Source: an uncultured bacterium | GTDB taxonomy: Bacteria; Bacillota; Clostridia; Oscillospirales; Acutalibacteraceae | DNA: 30,825 bases | Assembly: GCA_934875675.1 (NCBI GenBank) | Contig: CAKXIK010000032.1 | Span: forward strand, 1-30,825 | Direction: 5' to 3' | Part shown: one piece after another, positions 30,805 through 30,825 of the stretch | How the letters are laid out: the number at the start of each line of letters is the position of its first letter | Position numbering within the stretch: position 1 is the first letter of the stretch | Notes under the pieces: model-generated | What the model was told of the DNA's origin: nothing | The model's database searches: none | Seen by the model: the letters and a program-made list of their open reading frames with translations, nothing else | Translations under genes and position numbers: made by a program

Positions 30805-30825
30805 GCTTTATTCACGTACATATGC

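Noticed and set aside
1..30825. CRISPR array, tRNA, rRNA or insertion sequence
   Set aside because: No regularly spaced repeats, no cloverleaf-like gene and no transposase frame were recognised on either strand.

Overview
The window looks like a chromosomal segment of a Gram-positive Clostridia member, probably in or near the Oscillospiraceae. This is an inference from three things: a sortase-type cell-surface protein ending NPSTG-membrane span-RRRK, AGGAGG-type ribosome binding sites with TTG as an occasional start, and gene families typical of gut Firmicutes. No rRNA, tRNA, CRISPR array, transposase or phage structural gene was seen.

Layout. (1) 180-4523: a hexosamine block. A leftward operon encodes a sugar nucleotidyltransferase and an N-acetylhexosamine 1-kinase-like protein. 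Divergent from it are a PocR-domain AraC regulator and NagA (GlcNAc-6-P deacetylase). (2) 4570-7057: an Mrp/NBP35 P-loop ATPase, an unrecognised 234-aa protein and a pyridoxamine kinase, closed by a strong terminator. (3) 7381-14577: one leftward gene for a 2398-aa secreted, wall-anchored protein of six right-handed beta-helix modules, with a 466-bp upstream region rich in inverted repeats. (4) 15044-19656: a LysR regulator divergent from a two-gene heterodimeric ABC exporter with one degenerate ATPase site. (5) 19989-23361: a short-chain dehydrogenase, a small membrane protein, GalE (leftward) and an HD-domain phosphohydrolase. (6) 23358-27711: PH-domain protein plus MATE transporter, an 80-aa protein, and a YdbS/YdbT-like pair of membrane PH proteins. 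(7) 27858-29870: an XRE repressor and an intact ImmA/IrrE metalloprotease, divergent from a second ImmA-like protein that has lost both zinc-binding histidines. Between them lies an unusually dense operator/promoter region. (8) 30045-30677: QueH, with a terminator.

How the parts may work together. The nucleotidyltransferase, kinase, NagA and GalE fit salvage of GlcNAc/GalNAc or related host-glycan sugars, and the giant beta-helix protein could be a surface glycan-binding or adhesive factor; that link is inference. The most unusual system is the XRE/ImmA/pseudo-ImmA locus. It has six TGCA cores in about 105 bp, a consensus rightward promoter, and two candidate leftward promoters, one of which faces and overlaps the rightward one. 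It resembles a de-repression switch in which an inactive protease homologue may be a sensor, decoy or partner. All functions are read from sequence alone; no homology search was run.
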